Origin: GCA-2698665 sp047611265
GTDB taxonomy: Bacteria; Pseudomonadota; Gammaproteobacteria; GCA-002705445; GCA-002716945
Direction of reading: 5' to 3'
Assembly (NCBI GenBank): GCA_047611265.1
Contig: JBLFWM010000001.1
Location: forward strand, 124,001-188,000
DNA: 64,000 bases
A program made the translations under genes and the position numbers. Every line of letters begins with the position of its first letter. Position 1 is the stretch's first letter. Positions 52,473 through 61,973 of this stretch are shown here, one piece after another. The notes under the pieces were generated by a model. That model saw nothing but the letters and a program-made list of their open reading frames with translations, ran no database searches and had not been told where the DNA came from.

Positions 52473-53903
52473 ATGTGGGAATCAGTTATAGGTTTAGAGA
52501 TTCATGTTCAGCTCAATACAAAGAGTAAGATTTTTTCCCCTGCATCTACCAATTTTGGTGCACCTCAAAACACTCAGGCTTGCGCTATTGACTTAGGAAT
52601 GCCAGGTGTATTACCAGTCTTGAATGAAGAGGCTGTAATCATGGCTATCAAATTTGGAATAGCTGTTGGATCTGAAATTTTAGATAATTCTATTTTTGCT
52701 AGGAAAAATTATTTTTATCCAGACCTACCTAAGGGTTACCAAATTTCACAATATGAGATACCAATCGTATCTGGTGGAGCTATGGAAATTATTACAAATG
52801 GTAAGTCTAAAATAATTAATCTCACAAGAGCTCACCTGGAAGAAGATGCTGGTAAATCAATTCATGATTTATATCCAAATGAAAGTGCTATTGACCTTAA
52901 CAGGGCTGGCACGCCACTGATAGAAATTGTTTCAGAACCTGAAATGGAAAATGCAGAAGAAGCTGTTCAATACTTAAAAAATATACATTCATTAGTTCGA
53001 TACCTTGGGATTAGTGATGGCAATATGCAAGAAGGATCATTTAGGTGTGATGCAAATATTTCACTAAAAAAGAAAGGCTCCACTAAATTAGGAACCAGAG
53101 CAGAAATAAAAAATATTAATTCTTTTAAATATGTAGAAAGCGCGATTAATCATGAAATTGAACGCCAAGCAGCAATACTTGATAGAGGCGATAGTGTTGC
53201 CCAGGAAACTAGATTATATGATCCATCGAAAGATGAAACAAGGTCAATGAGATCTAAGGTAGAAGCCAATGATTATAGATACTTTCCTGACCCAGACCTG
53301 CTTCCAGTATCCATAAGTCAGGATTTAATTGAAGATATAAAAAGTAATATGCCTGAACTCCCGGGCGCAAAAAAAACAAGGTTCATAAGCCAATATGGGT
53401 TAAATGAGTATGATACAGTTATATTGGTCTCGGATAGAGAGTTATCTGAATATTTTGAAAGTACACTAAAAGACTCAGATTTAAATCCTAAAATGACAGC
53501 AAACTGGATTATTACAGAAGTTCTTGCTCTAGCTAAAAAGGCCTATTTATCCGTAAAAGACTACCCTGTCTCATCAGAGGACTTAAAATATTTACTATCA
53601 AACGTAACAAATGAAACTATCTCTAGTAAACAGGCTAAAGATGTTTTTGAAAGAATGTGGGATAATAAGGAAAATCCTAGAGATATCATAGAAAATGAAG
53701 GTATGAAACAAATCTCTGATATAGGCGAATTGGATAAAATAGTTGATAATATTATTAAAAACAATTATAAAAGTGTAGAAGAGTATCAAAGTGGCAAAGA
53801 TAAGCTTTTAGGCTTTTTTGTAGGACAAGTTATGAAAGAAACTCAAGGTCAAGGCAATCCCAAAATTATAAATCAACTGCTTAAGGAAAAATTAAAAAAA
53901 TGA
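52473..53903 (+). CDS. gatB: aspartyl/glutamyl-tRNA amidotransferase subunit B
   Basis: GatB binds the mischarged tRNA and phosphorylates the side chain. The 476-residue protein begins with the family motif VIGLEIHVQLNTKSKIFSP and has FARKNYFYPDLPKGYQISQYE, LNRAGTPLIEIVSEPEM and a C-terminal YqeY-like tail with LGFFVGQVMKETQGQGNP. It overlaps mreB by 4 nt, an uncommon adjacency in this tandem orientation. Confidence 0.96.
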   Translation: MWESVIGLEIHVQLNTKSKIFSPASTNFGAPQNTQACAIDLGMPGVLPVLNEEAVIMAIKFGIAVGSEILDNSIFARKNYFYPDLPKGYQISQYEIPIVSGGAMEIITNGKSKIINLTRAHLEEDAGKSIHDLYPNESAIDLNRAGTPLIEIVSEPEMENAEEAVQYLKNIHSLVRYLGISDGNMQEGSFRCDANISLKKKGSTKLGTRAEIKNINSFKYVESAINHEIERQAAILDRGDSVAQETRLYDPSKDETRSMRSKVEANDYRYFPDPDLLPVSISQDLIEDIKSNMPELPGAKKTRFISQYGLNEYDTVILVSDRELSEYFESTLKDSDLNPKMTANWIITEVLALAKKAYLSVKDYPVSSEDLKYLLSNVTNETISSKQAKDVFERMWDNKENPRDIIENEGMKQISDIGELDKIVDNIIKNNYKSVEEYQSGKDKLLGFFVGQVMKETQGQGNPKIINQLLKEKLKK

Positions 53904-54955
53904 TTAGTGATATATTTAGAAAAATAAAAGGTACTTTCTCAACAGATTTATCTATTGATTTAGGAACGGCAAATACACTTATATATGTGAAAGGTCGGGG
54001 TATCGTGTTAGATGAACCTTCTGTGGTTGTAGTTAGAGACGAGCGTAGTGCGAATGGAAGGAAAATTGAAGCAGTTGGGATAGAGGCAAAAAAAATGTTA
54101 GGTAGAACTCCAGTTGGATTACAAGCTATAAGACCAATGAAAGATGGTGTAATTTCAGATTTTATGGTCTGCGAAAAAATGCTTCAACATTTTATTAGAA
54201 AAGTTCATGATAGTAAATTTTTTAGACCAAGCCCCAGAGTCTTGGTGTGTGTCCCATGTGGTGCAACACAGGTTGAAAGGAGAGCAATTAAAGAATCAGC
54301 CTCCGGTGCAGGCGCAAGAATAGTACATTTAATAGATGAACCAATGGCAGCGGCTATAGGGGCTGGAATGCCTATAGATGAAGCTAGAGGGTATATGGTC
54401 CTTGATATTGGAGGAGGAACATCTGAGGTAGCTACAATTTCACTAAATGGAATAGTTTATGCGTCATCCACTAGAATTGGTGGCGATACATTTGATGACC
54501 AGATTATCGCATATGTGAGAAGGAATTATGGGTGCGTTATAGGTTATCCGACTGCAGAAAAAATAAAACATACGGTTGGATGTGCATATCCTAGTAGTGA
54601 CTTACTTGAAATAGAAGTAAAAGGAACAAATCTATCTGCTGGTGTACCGCAATCATTTACTGTTAATAGTAATGAAATACTGGAAGCCCTTCAGGATTCA
54701 CTCCAAGGTATTATTGGTGCAGTTAAAACTGCACTTGAACAAACGCCTCCTGAGCTAGGCGCTGATATACATGAGCGCGGAATGGTTCTAACAGGTGGCG
54801 GGGCGCTCTTAAGAGACTTAGATAAACTCATTACGGAAGAAACAGGCATGTATGTTATCGTGGCTGAAGACCCAATGAGTTGCGTAGCAAGGGGTGGCGG
54901 AAAAGTATTGGAAATTATTGACAAAGAAGGAATTGAATTTCTATCCGTTGACTAA
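53900..54955 (+). CDS. mreB: rod shape-determining actin MreB
   Basis: MreB forms membrane filaments that guide lateral wall synthesis. The 351-residue actin homologue shows DLGTANTLIYVKGRGIVLDEPSVV (phosphate 1), DIGGGTSEVATISLNGIV (phosphate 2) and MVLTGGGALLRDLD (adenosine). The MISDIFRKIKGTFSTDL start is typical of gammaproteobacteria. It implies a rod-shaped or elongating cell. mreC and mreD follow; mrdA (PBP2) and rodA are not in the window. Confidence 0.97.
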   Translation: MISDIFRKIKGTFSTDLSIDLGTANTLIYVKGRGIVLDEPSVVVVRDERSANGRKIEAVGIEAKKMLGRTPVGLQAIRPMKDGVISDFMVCEKMLQHFIRKVHDSKFFRPSPRVLVCVPCGATQVERRAIKESASGAGARIVHLIDEPMAAAIGAGMPIDEARGYMVLDIGGGTSEVATISLNGIVYASSTRIGGDTFDDQIIAYVRRNYGCVIGYPTAEKIKHTVGCAYPSSDLLEIEVKGTNLSAGVPQSFTVNSNEILEALQDSLQGIIGAVKTALEQTPPELGADIHERGMVLTGGGALLRDLDKLITEETGMYVIVAEDPMSCVARGGGKVLEIIDKEGIEFLSVD

Positions 54956-54957
54956 TA

Positions 54958-55803
54958 ATGGAACGCTTTTATAAAAAAAGTACTGCAGATTTTTATACCC
55001 TAATATTTTTATTGTTTCTATCTGTTGGCACTATAGTTCTAGATTATAAATATAATCAAATTACATATATTAGGTCGGTTATCAATGACTTAATTGTTTA
55101 TCCGATCGACAGAATATCAAACTTACCTAGATTATTTATAAATCAGTTAATTGCAGAATCAAGTAATATAAAAGATTTGGAGCTTGAGTTAAAAATTCTA
55201 GAAAAAGAAAATATGTATTTAAAGATACAAGTGCAGGAATTAAATTCATTGAAAGATGAAAATACAAGATTGAGAAAAATTTCTAAAGCATCAATCATAA
55301 CATCCAAAAAACAAACTATAGTCAAAGTTATCAGCAATACCGCAAGTCCAAACAAAAGAGTTGTCTCTATTGATAAAGGTGAAAAATATGGAGTTTATAT
55401 AGGTCAAAATGTTATTGGTGTTGATGGCTTAGTGGGGCAAGTAATAGAAACAGCATTTGTTTCGTCAAAAGTTATTCTAATAACTGAGTCCACTCATACT
55501 GTTCCGGCAGTTGTCGACAGAACTGGCGATAATATTTTAGTAACTGGCCATGCAGATGATGGAAAACTAATCGTTCCATATGCTCAAATGGGGGTAGATA
55601 TAGTTATTGGTGATGTTATCTCTACGTCTGGTCTTGCAAATAGATTTAAAGCTAAAATACCAATTGGAATAGTTGTTAAAAAAACCAGCAATCGAGACAA
55701 AGAATTTAGTGATATTGAAATTAAGCCTTTTGAAAAAGTTGGTCAAATGTCAGAATTAATATTAATCTGGGACTATAAGCCAAAGGATAAAGTTAATGAA
55801 TAA
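54958..55803 (+). CDS. mreC: rod shape-determining protein MreC
   Basis: MreC is a periplasmic scaffold linking the MreB filament to wall enzymes. The 281-residue protein has a single N-terminal membrane helix (about residues 12-30), a coiled coil around 68-105, and two beta-barrel lobes with IGVDGLVGQVIETAFVSSKV and TSGLANRFKAKIPIGIV. It overlaps mreD by 8 nt. Confidence 0.95.
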   Translation: MERFYKKSTADFYTLIFLLFLSVGTIVLDYKYNQITYIRSVINDLIVYPIDRISNLPRLFINQLIAESSNIKDLELELKILEKENMYLKIQVQELNSLKDENTRLRKISKASIITSKKQTIVKVISNTASPNKRVVSIDKGEKYGVYIGQNVIGVDGLVGQVIETAFVSSKVILITESTHTVPAVVDRTGDNILVTGHADDGKLIVPYAQMGVDIVIGDVISTSGLANRFKAKIPIGIVVKKTSNRDKEFSDIEIKPFEKVGQMSELILIWDYKPKDKVNE

Positions 55804-56263
55804 TTTTATAGTTATAACACTATCGTTACTGTTATCCATTATCTTGACAATTACAACATTTCCACTTGGATATTTTGCTCCTGACTGGATACATTTATTT
55901 TTGATATATTGGATATTAGCTACCCCGGGATCAATTGGATTATTTACCGTATGGATGATTGGGCTTCTAGTAGATGTAGTTCTTGGTTCCACACTAGGGG
56001 TTAATGCATTAGTATATAGTTTAATTGCCTACCTTGTCTTTAAATCATATATGGCAATACGTTATTTAACTGTTTTACAACAAGGAATTCTTATTCTTTT
56101 ACTCTTACTTGCTAAGTGTACGCTGATTTTATGGATTGATGACATGATGGGTACTTCTAATTACACTACCTCTATATACTGGACACCTTTAATTAGCGCA
56201 TTAGCTTGGCCTTTGGTTTATTATTTTTTAAGAAATCTTAGAAGAAAATACAATGTTACTTAA
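55796..56263 (+). CDS. mreD: rod shape-determining protein MreD
   Basis: This 155-residue membrane protein with about five helices has the MreD pattern: APDWIHLFLIYWILATPGSIG, then a GLLVDVVLGSTLGVNALVYS stretch and a basic end (RNLRRKYNVT). It completes mreBCD. Its stop overlaps the next ATG by 1 nt (TAATG). Confidence 0.92.
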   Translation: MNNFIVITLSLLLSIILTITTFPLGYFAPDWIHLFLIYWILATPGSIGLFTVWMIGLLVDVVLGSTLGVNALVYSLIAYLVFKSYMAIRYLTVLQQGILILLLLLAKCTLILWIDDMMGTSNYTTSIYWTPLISALAWPLVYYFLRNLRRKYNVT

Positions 56264-56976
56264 TGAATATACTTTCTAATCTACATGATAAAGAATTATC
56301 TGATTTTTTAGATAAGACCCTTAATAATTATTACGATAAAGTTATAACTGAAAACCTTTCTATTAATCTTAATAAAGACAACATTGAGCTGATTAACGCA
56401 AACTATAAGGAAGCTGTTTCCATTTCGGTAGATTTTCTCGATGAAGCAATTAATAATAAAATAAAATTAAGACTCTCTGGAAAGAAAGATATATTTGGCA
56501 AATTATTTCCAATAAAAAACTCTACACTACTAGATTGCACTGCTGGATATGGAAGAGATAGTTACGTTTTAAGGTTAATGGGTTTTAATGTCACAATGAT
56601 AGAAAATAGTCCTGTCATGTCATTATTATTAAATGATGCATTGAAAAAACTAAAGTTATTAAACTTTACGATGTATCATGGAAATTCTTATGACTATTTA
56701 AGCCATTCTAAAAAATATTATGACTATATCTATATAGATTTTATGTTTAATAAACTTAAAAAAAATTCTCTATCATCTAAAAATGATGAAACTTTAAAGC
56801 TAATATCATTTCAGGAGAATAATAAAAATAACCTTATCAGGCTTGCTATAAAAAAATCAAATAGCCGAGTAGTAGTTAAAGAACCTAAACATTCATTGAG
56901 TAATATACTAAAACCAGAATATACTATAAAAACAAAACTTTTAAATTTCAATATATATAAGGGTGGTAATGGATAA
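56263..56976 (+). CDS. rsmJ: 16S rRNA (guanine-1516-N2) methyltransferase
   Basis: The 237-residue class I methyltransferase has the RsmJ pattern: LLDCTAGYGRDSYVLRLMG, MIENSPVMSLLLNDAL and DYIYIDFMF. RsmJ methylates G1516 of 16S rRNA at the decoding-region end of helix 45. The sequence is divergent toward the C-terminus, where a VVKEPKHSL loop remains. It is translationally coupled to mreD. Confidence 0.85.
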   Translation: MNILSNLHDKELSDFLDKTLNNYYDKVITENLSINLNKDNIELINANYKEAVSISVDFLDEAINNKIKLRLSGKKDIFGKLFPIKNSTLLDCTAGYGRDSYVLRLMGFNVTMIENSPVMSLLLNDALKKLKLLNFTMYHGNSYDYLSHSKKYYDYIYIDFMFNKLKKNSLSSKNDETLKLISFQENNKNNLIRLAIKKSNSRVVVKEPKHSLSNILKPEYTIKTKLLNFNIYKGGNG

Positions 56977-57442
56977 ACTTAATAATATAATGCAATGTAT
57001 ATATCTGGAGAGTAAAAATAAGAATATTATTTTATATGAAAAATCCGATAGTCATATACATAAATCTTTGAAATTTTTAAATATAACTTACCAATATTTG
57101 TCTCAGTTAGATGGGTTATCAAAGCTTAATCCTGATAATGTATTACTGTTATTGTCGATTAATGACAACATGATTAACCATGATGATTTCTATAGGGAGG
57201 TTGGAAGCATAATGTTAAAATATCCAGATAATTTTATTATAATTAATGAAATTAATAAAATAGACTACTTAGATAATCTAGTACATAAATCTCTAATGTC
57301 ATTAGGTTTCAAATTAAGCTCACAAATCAATCATGATGATATCTTTTTGCTCTTTTATACTTATAATATAGGTAATTATAAAAATTCACCGGACTGGTTG
57401 AACAGCGAAAATTGGGCAAACCCGGAATTATGGGAGAAATGA
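56969..57442 (+). CDS. conserved protein of unknown function (possibly DUF6231)
   Basis: The gene gives 157 residues from an ATG at 56969, overlapping rsmJ by 8 nt (a GTG at 56963 is possible). The protein has no clear enzyme motif. The C-terminus, YKNSPDWLNSENWANPELWEK, is rich in Trp and Asn and recalls proteins I remember as DUF6231 beside bolA in Pseudomonas, but I am not sure. It ends in an ATGA overlap with the BolA gene. Confidence 0.6.
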   Translation: MDKLNNIMQCIYLESKNKNIILYEKSDSHIHKSLKFLNITYQYLSQLDGLSKLNPDNVLLLLSINDNMINHDDFYREVGSIMLKYPDNFIIINEINKIDYLDNLVHKSLMSLGFKLSSQINHDDIFLLFYTYNIGNYKNSPDWLNSENWANPELWEK

Positions 57443-57678
57443 ACATGGAAGATTTAATAAAAAAAATACTTAAGGAGCAAATTCAGGATTCTTTGGTTAC
57501 GGTAGAAGGAGGAGAATCCAAATATACAGTTCGAGTTGTTAGCGATATATTTAAAGGTAAAACTATAATCGATCGACATAAGGTTATATATTCAGCTTTA
57601 GATAGTTATATTAAATCAGGTGAAATACATGCATTAACTATCAAATCATTGACAATTGATGAGAGTAATAAAGCCTAA
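57439..57678 (+). CDS. BolA/IbaG-family protein
   Basis: This 79-residue protein has the BolA fold and C-terminal signature: YTVRVVSDIFKGKTIIDRHKVIYSAL followed by IKSGEIHALTIKSLT. BolA proteins partner monothiol glutaredoxins and bind iron-sulfur clusters or act in acid and stress responses. The start at 57439 makes the ATGA overlap with the gene before it. The invariant His in DRHKVIY and the later His (EIHAL) are present. Confidence 0.86.
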   Translation: MNMEDLIKKILKEQIQDSLVTVEGGESKYTVRVVSDIFKGKTIIDRHKVIYSALDSYIKSGEIHALTIKSLTIDESNKA

Positions 57679-58747
57679 CCAAAAACTTTTTAATAAATCA
57701 AAGATTATCCATGTAGACATGGATTCCTTCTATGCTTCAGTTGAGATCAAAGAAAGACCTGAATTAAAATTTAAGCCAGTTGCAGTTGCAGGTAGCTCTG
57801 AAAATAGAGGTGTTGTCACCACATGCAACTACATAGCTAGAAAATTTGGTATACGCTCAGCAATGCCTTCTGTGATTGCAAAAAGGCTATGTCCTGAGAT
57901 AATTTTTTTACCTGTAAATATGGAAAAATATAGAGCTATCTCTAAAGAAACACATAAAATTTATAAATGTTACACAAAAATTATTGAACCAATATCACTT
58001 GACGAGGCCTATCTAGACGTTACCGACTCTGAATATTGTCAAGGCGACCCAGAAGAAATGGCACGACAAATAAGACAAAAGATTTTTGAAGATTTAGGGA
58101 TTACTGCTTCAGCCGGGATTTCTTCTAATAAATTTTTAGCAAAAATTGCTAGTGACTGGAATAAGCCTAATGGTCAATTTTCTATCCCTGATAAAGATAT
58201 TCAAAACTTTATATTAAAAGTAAATATTAGGAAAATATATGGGGTAGGAGAAAAAACTGAAATTGTATTAAATAAACATAGGATTCAGACATGTAGTGAT
58301 TTACAAAAATTGAGCAAAGAAAGCCTTATAAAATTACTAGGTAAATATGGCTGTACATTATATTCATTATCAAGAGGTATAGATAACAGATTAGTTGAAG
58401 ATGATAAGATTAGTAAAAGTTTAAGTGTAGAAGACACTTATGTGAAAGATTTAACTAACTATGATCAGGCTGCTAATGAGTTAAATAAGTTATACTTAGA
58501 ACTTAAAAAAAGACTTGGTAAAGAAATACATAAAGATAGACTTATCAAATCATGTTTCATCAAGGTAAAGTTCAATGATTTTAAATTAATCACTATGCAG
58601 ACATCAAATCAAAAAACTGACCATCTTGTTTATTTAAACCTTTTAGAGAAAACTCTTTTAACTAATAAGAAATCAATACGGCTTTTAGGTATAGGGGTGC
58701 AGTTTGATAATCGCCCACTTAATCAACTAAATCTTGATATCTCATAA
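57659..58747 (+). CDS. dinB: DNA polymerase IV
   Basis: DinB is a Y-family translesion polymerase. The 362-residue protein (ATG at 57659; a TTG at 57656 is also in frame) has the catalytic HVDMDSFYASVE and SLDEAYLDVT, and GISSNKFLAKIASDWNKPNG. The C-terminal NQLNLDIS resembles a clamp-binding motif. It overlaps the BolA gene by 20 nt and is the last gene of the hemA run, an unusual position for an SOS-type gene. No LexA box was seen, though none would be expected inside an operon. Confidence 0.95.
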   Translation: MRVIKPNQKLFNKSKIIHVDMDSFYASVEIKERPELKFKPVAVAGSSENRGVVTTCNYIARKFGIRSAMPSVIAKRLCPEIIFLPVNMEKYRAISKETHKIYKCYTKIIEPISLDEAYLDVTDSEYCQGDPEEMARQIRQKIFEDLGITASAGISSNKFLAKIASDWNKPNGQFSIPDKDIQNFILKVNIRKIYGVGEKTEIVLNKHRIQTCSDLQKLSKESLIKLLGKYGCTLYSLSRGIDNRLVEDDKISKSLSVEDTYVKDLTNYDQAANELNKLYLELKKRLGKEIHKDRLIKSCFIKVKFNDFKLITMQTSNQKTDHLVYLNLLEKTLLTNKKSIRLLGIGVQFDNRPLNQLNLDIS

Positions 58748-58810
58748 ATTATACTAGTAATAATGTTAATTTTTTCTTATGATGGTTGAATACTGAATTT
58801 TGGGGGACAT

Positions 58811-60106
58811 ATGAAATTCGAAACGATTGCAATCCACGGAGGATACTCTCCGGAAGCTACAACAAACGCAGTGGCTGTACCTATATATCAAACAGCATCT
58901 TACTCGTTTAGAGACTCACAACATGGGGCTGATTTATTTGACCTCAAAGAAGCTGGAAATATTTATACTAGAATAATGAACCCTACCTCTGATGTTCTTG
59001 AAAAACGTGTGGCAGCAATGGAAGGTGGTATAGGAGCACTAGCTCTAGCATCTGGTTCTGCTGCAACAACATATGCAATCATGACAATCTGTGAAGCTGG
59101 AGATAATATTGTTAGTACAAGCACTTTATATGGCGGAACATATACTTTATTTGCTCATCAGTTACCTCGTTTTGGAGTAGATGTTAGATTTGGAGCGCAT
59201 GATAAAATTGATGATATGGAAAAGTTAATTGACTCAAAAACAAAAGCTATATTTTGTGAATCAATAGGTAATCCAGCTGCAAATGTTGTGGATGTTCCAA
59301 AAATGGCTAAAATGGCACATAAGCATGGCATACCATTAATTGTAGATAATACTGTTCCTTCTCCATATTTGTTTAGACCTATCGAGCATGGTGCGGACAT
59401 TGTTGTTCATTCTCTTACAAAATACATGGGTGGACATGGTACGACAATAGGTGGAATTATAGTTGACTCAGGAAAATTTCCCTGGGCTAAACACAAAAAA
59501 AGATTTAGTAGACTAAATACACCGGATCCATCTTATCATGGTGTGGTGTACACAGAAGCGCTAGGAGACTCAGCTTTTATAGGAGCAGCAAGAGTTGTTC
59601 CATTAAGAAATATGGGTGCGTGTATATCACCATTCAATAGTTTTTTAATACTTCAAGGTATTGAAAGTTTAGCAGTGAGAATGGATAGACATTGCGAGAA
59701 TGCAGTCAAGGTTGCAAACTTTCTAATGAAACATCCTGATGTAACTTGGGTAAATTACCCTGGTATTGCAAGTAGCCCAGACTATGAATTAGTTAAAAAA
59801 CTAATGGGCGGCAAGGCATCTAGTGTTTTAAGTTTTGGAATTAAAGGCGGAAAAAGTAATGGGTCTAAATTTATAGACAATCTAGATCTTATTGTTAGGT
59901 TAGTAAATATTGGTGATGCAAAATCTTTAGCGTGTCATCCTGCATCTACTACGCATAGACAATTATCACCTGAAGAACTTAAAGAAGCTGGAGTGCCTGA
60001 AGACTTAGTGAGACTATCTATCGGTATAGAAAATTCCGAAGATATTATCAATGATATTAGTCAAGCTCTTGATGGTGTATTTGGAAAAACTAAAAATAAA
60101 AAATAA
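58811..60106 (+). CDS. metY: O-acetylhomoserine sulfhydrylase
   Basis: MetY joins O-acetylhomoserine with sulfide to make homocysteine. The 431-residue PLP enzyme starts MKFETIAIHGGYSPE, contains ASGSAATTYAIM and VHSLTKYMGGHGTTIGG with the Schiff-base Lys, and ends near IENSEDIINDISQALDGVFG. It has the long insertion typical of this group compared with MetB. A GGGGGA Shine-Dalgarno lies just before the start; the 63-nt upstream gap is too short for a SAM riboswitch. It converges on thiC. Confidence 0.94.
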   Translation: MKFETIAIHGGYSPEATTNAVAVPIYQTASYSFRDSQHGADLFDLKEAGNIYTRIMNPTSDVLEKRVAAMEGGIGALALASGSAATTYAIMTICEAGDNIVSTSTLYGGTYTLFAHQLPRFGVDVRFGAHDKIDDMEKLIDSKTKAIFCESIGNPAANVVDVPKMAKMAHKHGIPLIVDNTVPSPYLFRPIEHGADIVVHSLTKYMGGHGTTIGGIIVDSGKFPWAKHKKRFSRLNTPDPSYHGVVYTEALGDSAFIGAARVVPLRNMGACISPFNSFLILQGIESLAVRMDRHCENAVKVANFLMKHPDVTWVNYPGIASSPDYELVKKLMGGKASSVLSFGIKGGKSNGSKFIDNLDLIVRLVNIGDAKSLACHPASTTHRQLSPEELKEAGVPEDLVRLSIGIENSEDIINDISQALDGVFGKTKNKK

Positions 60107-60111
60107 TTTAT

Positions 60112-61902
60112 TTATTTTTTAATATAGATTTCATTGCCTAGCTCTTTAAATTCTTTGGATTTTTCGTCCATTCCGAAGTCAACAGCTACTTTTATATTCT
60201 CTATGCCTTTATTGTTAGCATAGTCTCTAATATCTTGGGTTATTTTCATTGAACAGAAATGTGGTCCACACATTGAACAAAAATGAGCAACTTTTGCGCT
60301 TTCTTGAGGTAAAGTTTCATCATGAAATTCTTTAGATTTATAAGGGTCTAGTCCTAGATTAAATTGATCTTCCCATCTAAATTCAAACCTAGCCTTAGAT
60401 AGGGCATCATCGCGATACTGAGCAGATGGGTGTTGGTTGGCTAAGTCAGCAGCATGTGCGGCAATCTTATATGCAATTAAACCGTCCTTCACATCATCTT
60501 TATTTGGCAATCCCAAATGTTCTTTTGGAGTGACATAACACAATAGAGCTGTTCCATATGAACCAATATTGGCAGCGCCAATAGCTGATGTAATATGGTC
60601 ATATCCAGGAGCAATATCAGTTACAAGAGGACCTAATGTGTAAAAAGGTGCTTCATTACATAATTCTTCTTCTAAGACAACATTTTCCTTAATCATGTGA
60701 AGGGGGATATGTCCAGGTCCCTCTATCATCACCTGTACGTCATGCTTCCAAGCTTTTTTAGTTAATTCACCGAGTGTCTTTAATTCAGAGAACTGTGCAT
60801 CATCATTAGCGTCAGCTATGCTTCCAGGTCTCAAACCATCTCCTAAAGAAAAAGAGACATCGTATTTTTTCATAATTTCACAGATATCATCATAATTTGT
60901 ATACAAGAAATTTTCTTTATGATGAGTTAGGCACCACTTAGAAATAATCGACCCACCTCTAGAAACAATACCTGTTAATCTATTCATAGTTTTTGGTATG
61001 TAACTCAAAAGTACGCCAGCATGAATAGTAAAGTAGTCAACACCTTGCTCAGCTTGCTGAATCAATATTTCTCTAAAAATGTCATAACTTAAATCTTCTG
61101 GTTTTCCATTAACCTTTTCTAAAGCTTCATATATAGGAACTGTTCCTATAGGGACAGGAGAGTTTCTAATGATCTGCTCTCTAGTTTCATATAAATTTTT
61201 CCCAGTAGATAAATCCATTACTGTATCTGCTCCCCATCTAACGGACCATAATAACTTATCAAGCTCTTCACTAATATCAGACTTTACTGGAGAATTACCA
61301 ATATTAGCATTTACTTTAGTTAAAAAATTTTTCCCGATAATCATTGGTTCTATTTCTGGGTGATTAATATTACATGGTATAATCGCTCTTCCTTCGGCAA
61401 CTTCTTTTCTAACAAACTCTGGAGTGATTTTATTATTATGATTAGCAATATTTCTAAAGATATTTTCTCTAATAGATACATATTCCATTTCTGAAGTAAT
61501 AATCCCTTTTTTTGCATAATGCATTTGAGTGATGTTTCTGTTTTTAGCTTTTCTAGCAATCTTGGTTATTTCATACTGAGCATTATCAAAACTCTTTTTT
61601 AAATTGTCCAGATAACTTCTTTCGTACTGGATACTATCATCTCTATCAGCAATCCATGGCGACCTTGTTTTTTTGAGTCCCAAAGATACGTCAATTTTAT
61701 ATTCTGGGTCAGTATAAGGACCCGTTGTATCATAGACGTATATTGGCCCATTAATTTGAGTAGTATCGTTAAGCTTTGTAGGTGTTTGCTTAATCATTCT
61801 TGAGGGAACACGAATATCTGGAGTAGAGCCACCTATATAGTGTTTTTCTGAAGCAGGAAAATTATTTGAGTATTCGTTTATATCAATTTTTTTATCATTC
61901 AT
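60112..61902 (-). CDS. thiC: phosphomethylpyrimidine synthase ThiC
   Basis: ThiC is a radical-SAM enzyme that rearranges AIR (the product of PurM here) to the HMP pyrimidine of thiamine. The 596-residue protein shows the N-terminal PDIRVPSRMI region, MTIEGPGHIPLHMIKEN-like segments (VMIEGPGHIPLHM), and the C-terminal [4Fe-4S] cluster in FCSMCGPHFCSM. The upstream 71-nt region contains no recognisable TPP riboswitch, and no other thi gene is in the window. Dxs and AIR supply from this segment both intersect its pathway. Confidence 0.96.
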   Translation of the reverse strand: MNDKKIDINEYSNNFPASEKHYIGGSTPDIRVPSRMIKQTPTKLNDTTQINGPIYVYDTTGPYTDPEYKIDVSLGLKKTRSPWIADRDDSIQYERSYLDNLKKSFDNAQYEITKIARKAKNRNITQMHYAKKGIITSEMEYVSIRENIFRNIANHNNKITPEFVRKEVAEGRAIIPCNINHPEIEPMIIGKNFLTKVNANIGNSPVKSDISEELDKLLWSVRWGADTVMDLSTGKNLYETREQIIRNSPVPIGTVPIYEALEKVNGKPEDLSYDIFREILIQQAEQGVDYFTIHAGVLLSYIPKTMNRLTGIVSRGGSIISKWCLTHHKENFLYTNYDDICEIMKKYDVSFSLGDGLRPGSIADANDDAQFSELKTLGELTKKAWKHDVQVMIEGPGHIPLHMIKENVVLEEELCNEAPFYTLGPLVTDIAPGYDHITSAIGAANIGSYGTALLCYVTPKEHLGLPNKDDVKDGLIAYKIAAHAADLANQHPSAQYRDDALSKARFEFRWEDQFNLGLDPYKSKEFHDETLPQESAKVAHFCSMCGPHFCSMKITQDIRDYANNKGIENIKVAVDFGMDEKSKEFKELGNEIYIKK

Positions 61903-61973
61903 ATGATTGACCAGCTTATGTTAATTGCTTAGCTTTTGACTTATAATGTAACAATACTAAACTTACCAATGAA

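Noticed and set aside
58748..58810. SAM riboswitch before metY
   Set aside because: Only 63 nt are available and no aptamer-like pairing was seen; just a strong GGGGGA ribosome-binding site.
61903..61973. TPP riboswitch before thiC
   Set aside because: The region is too short and lacks the conserved CTGAGA-type aptamer core.
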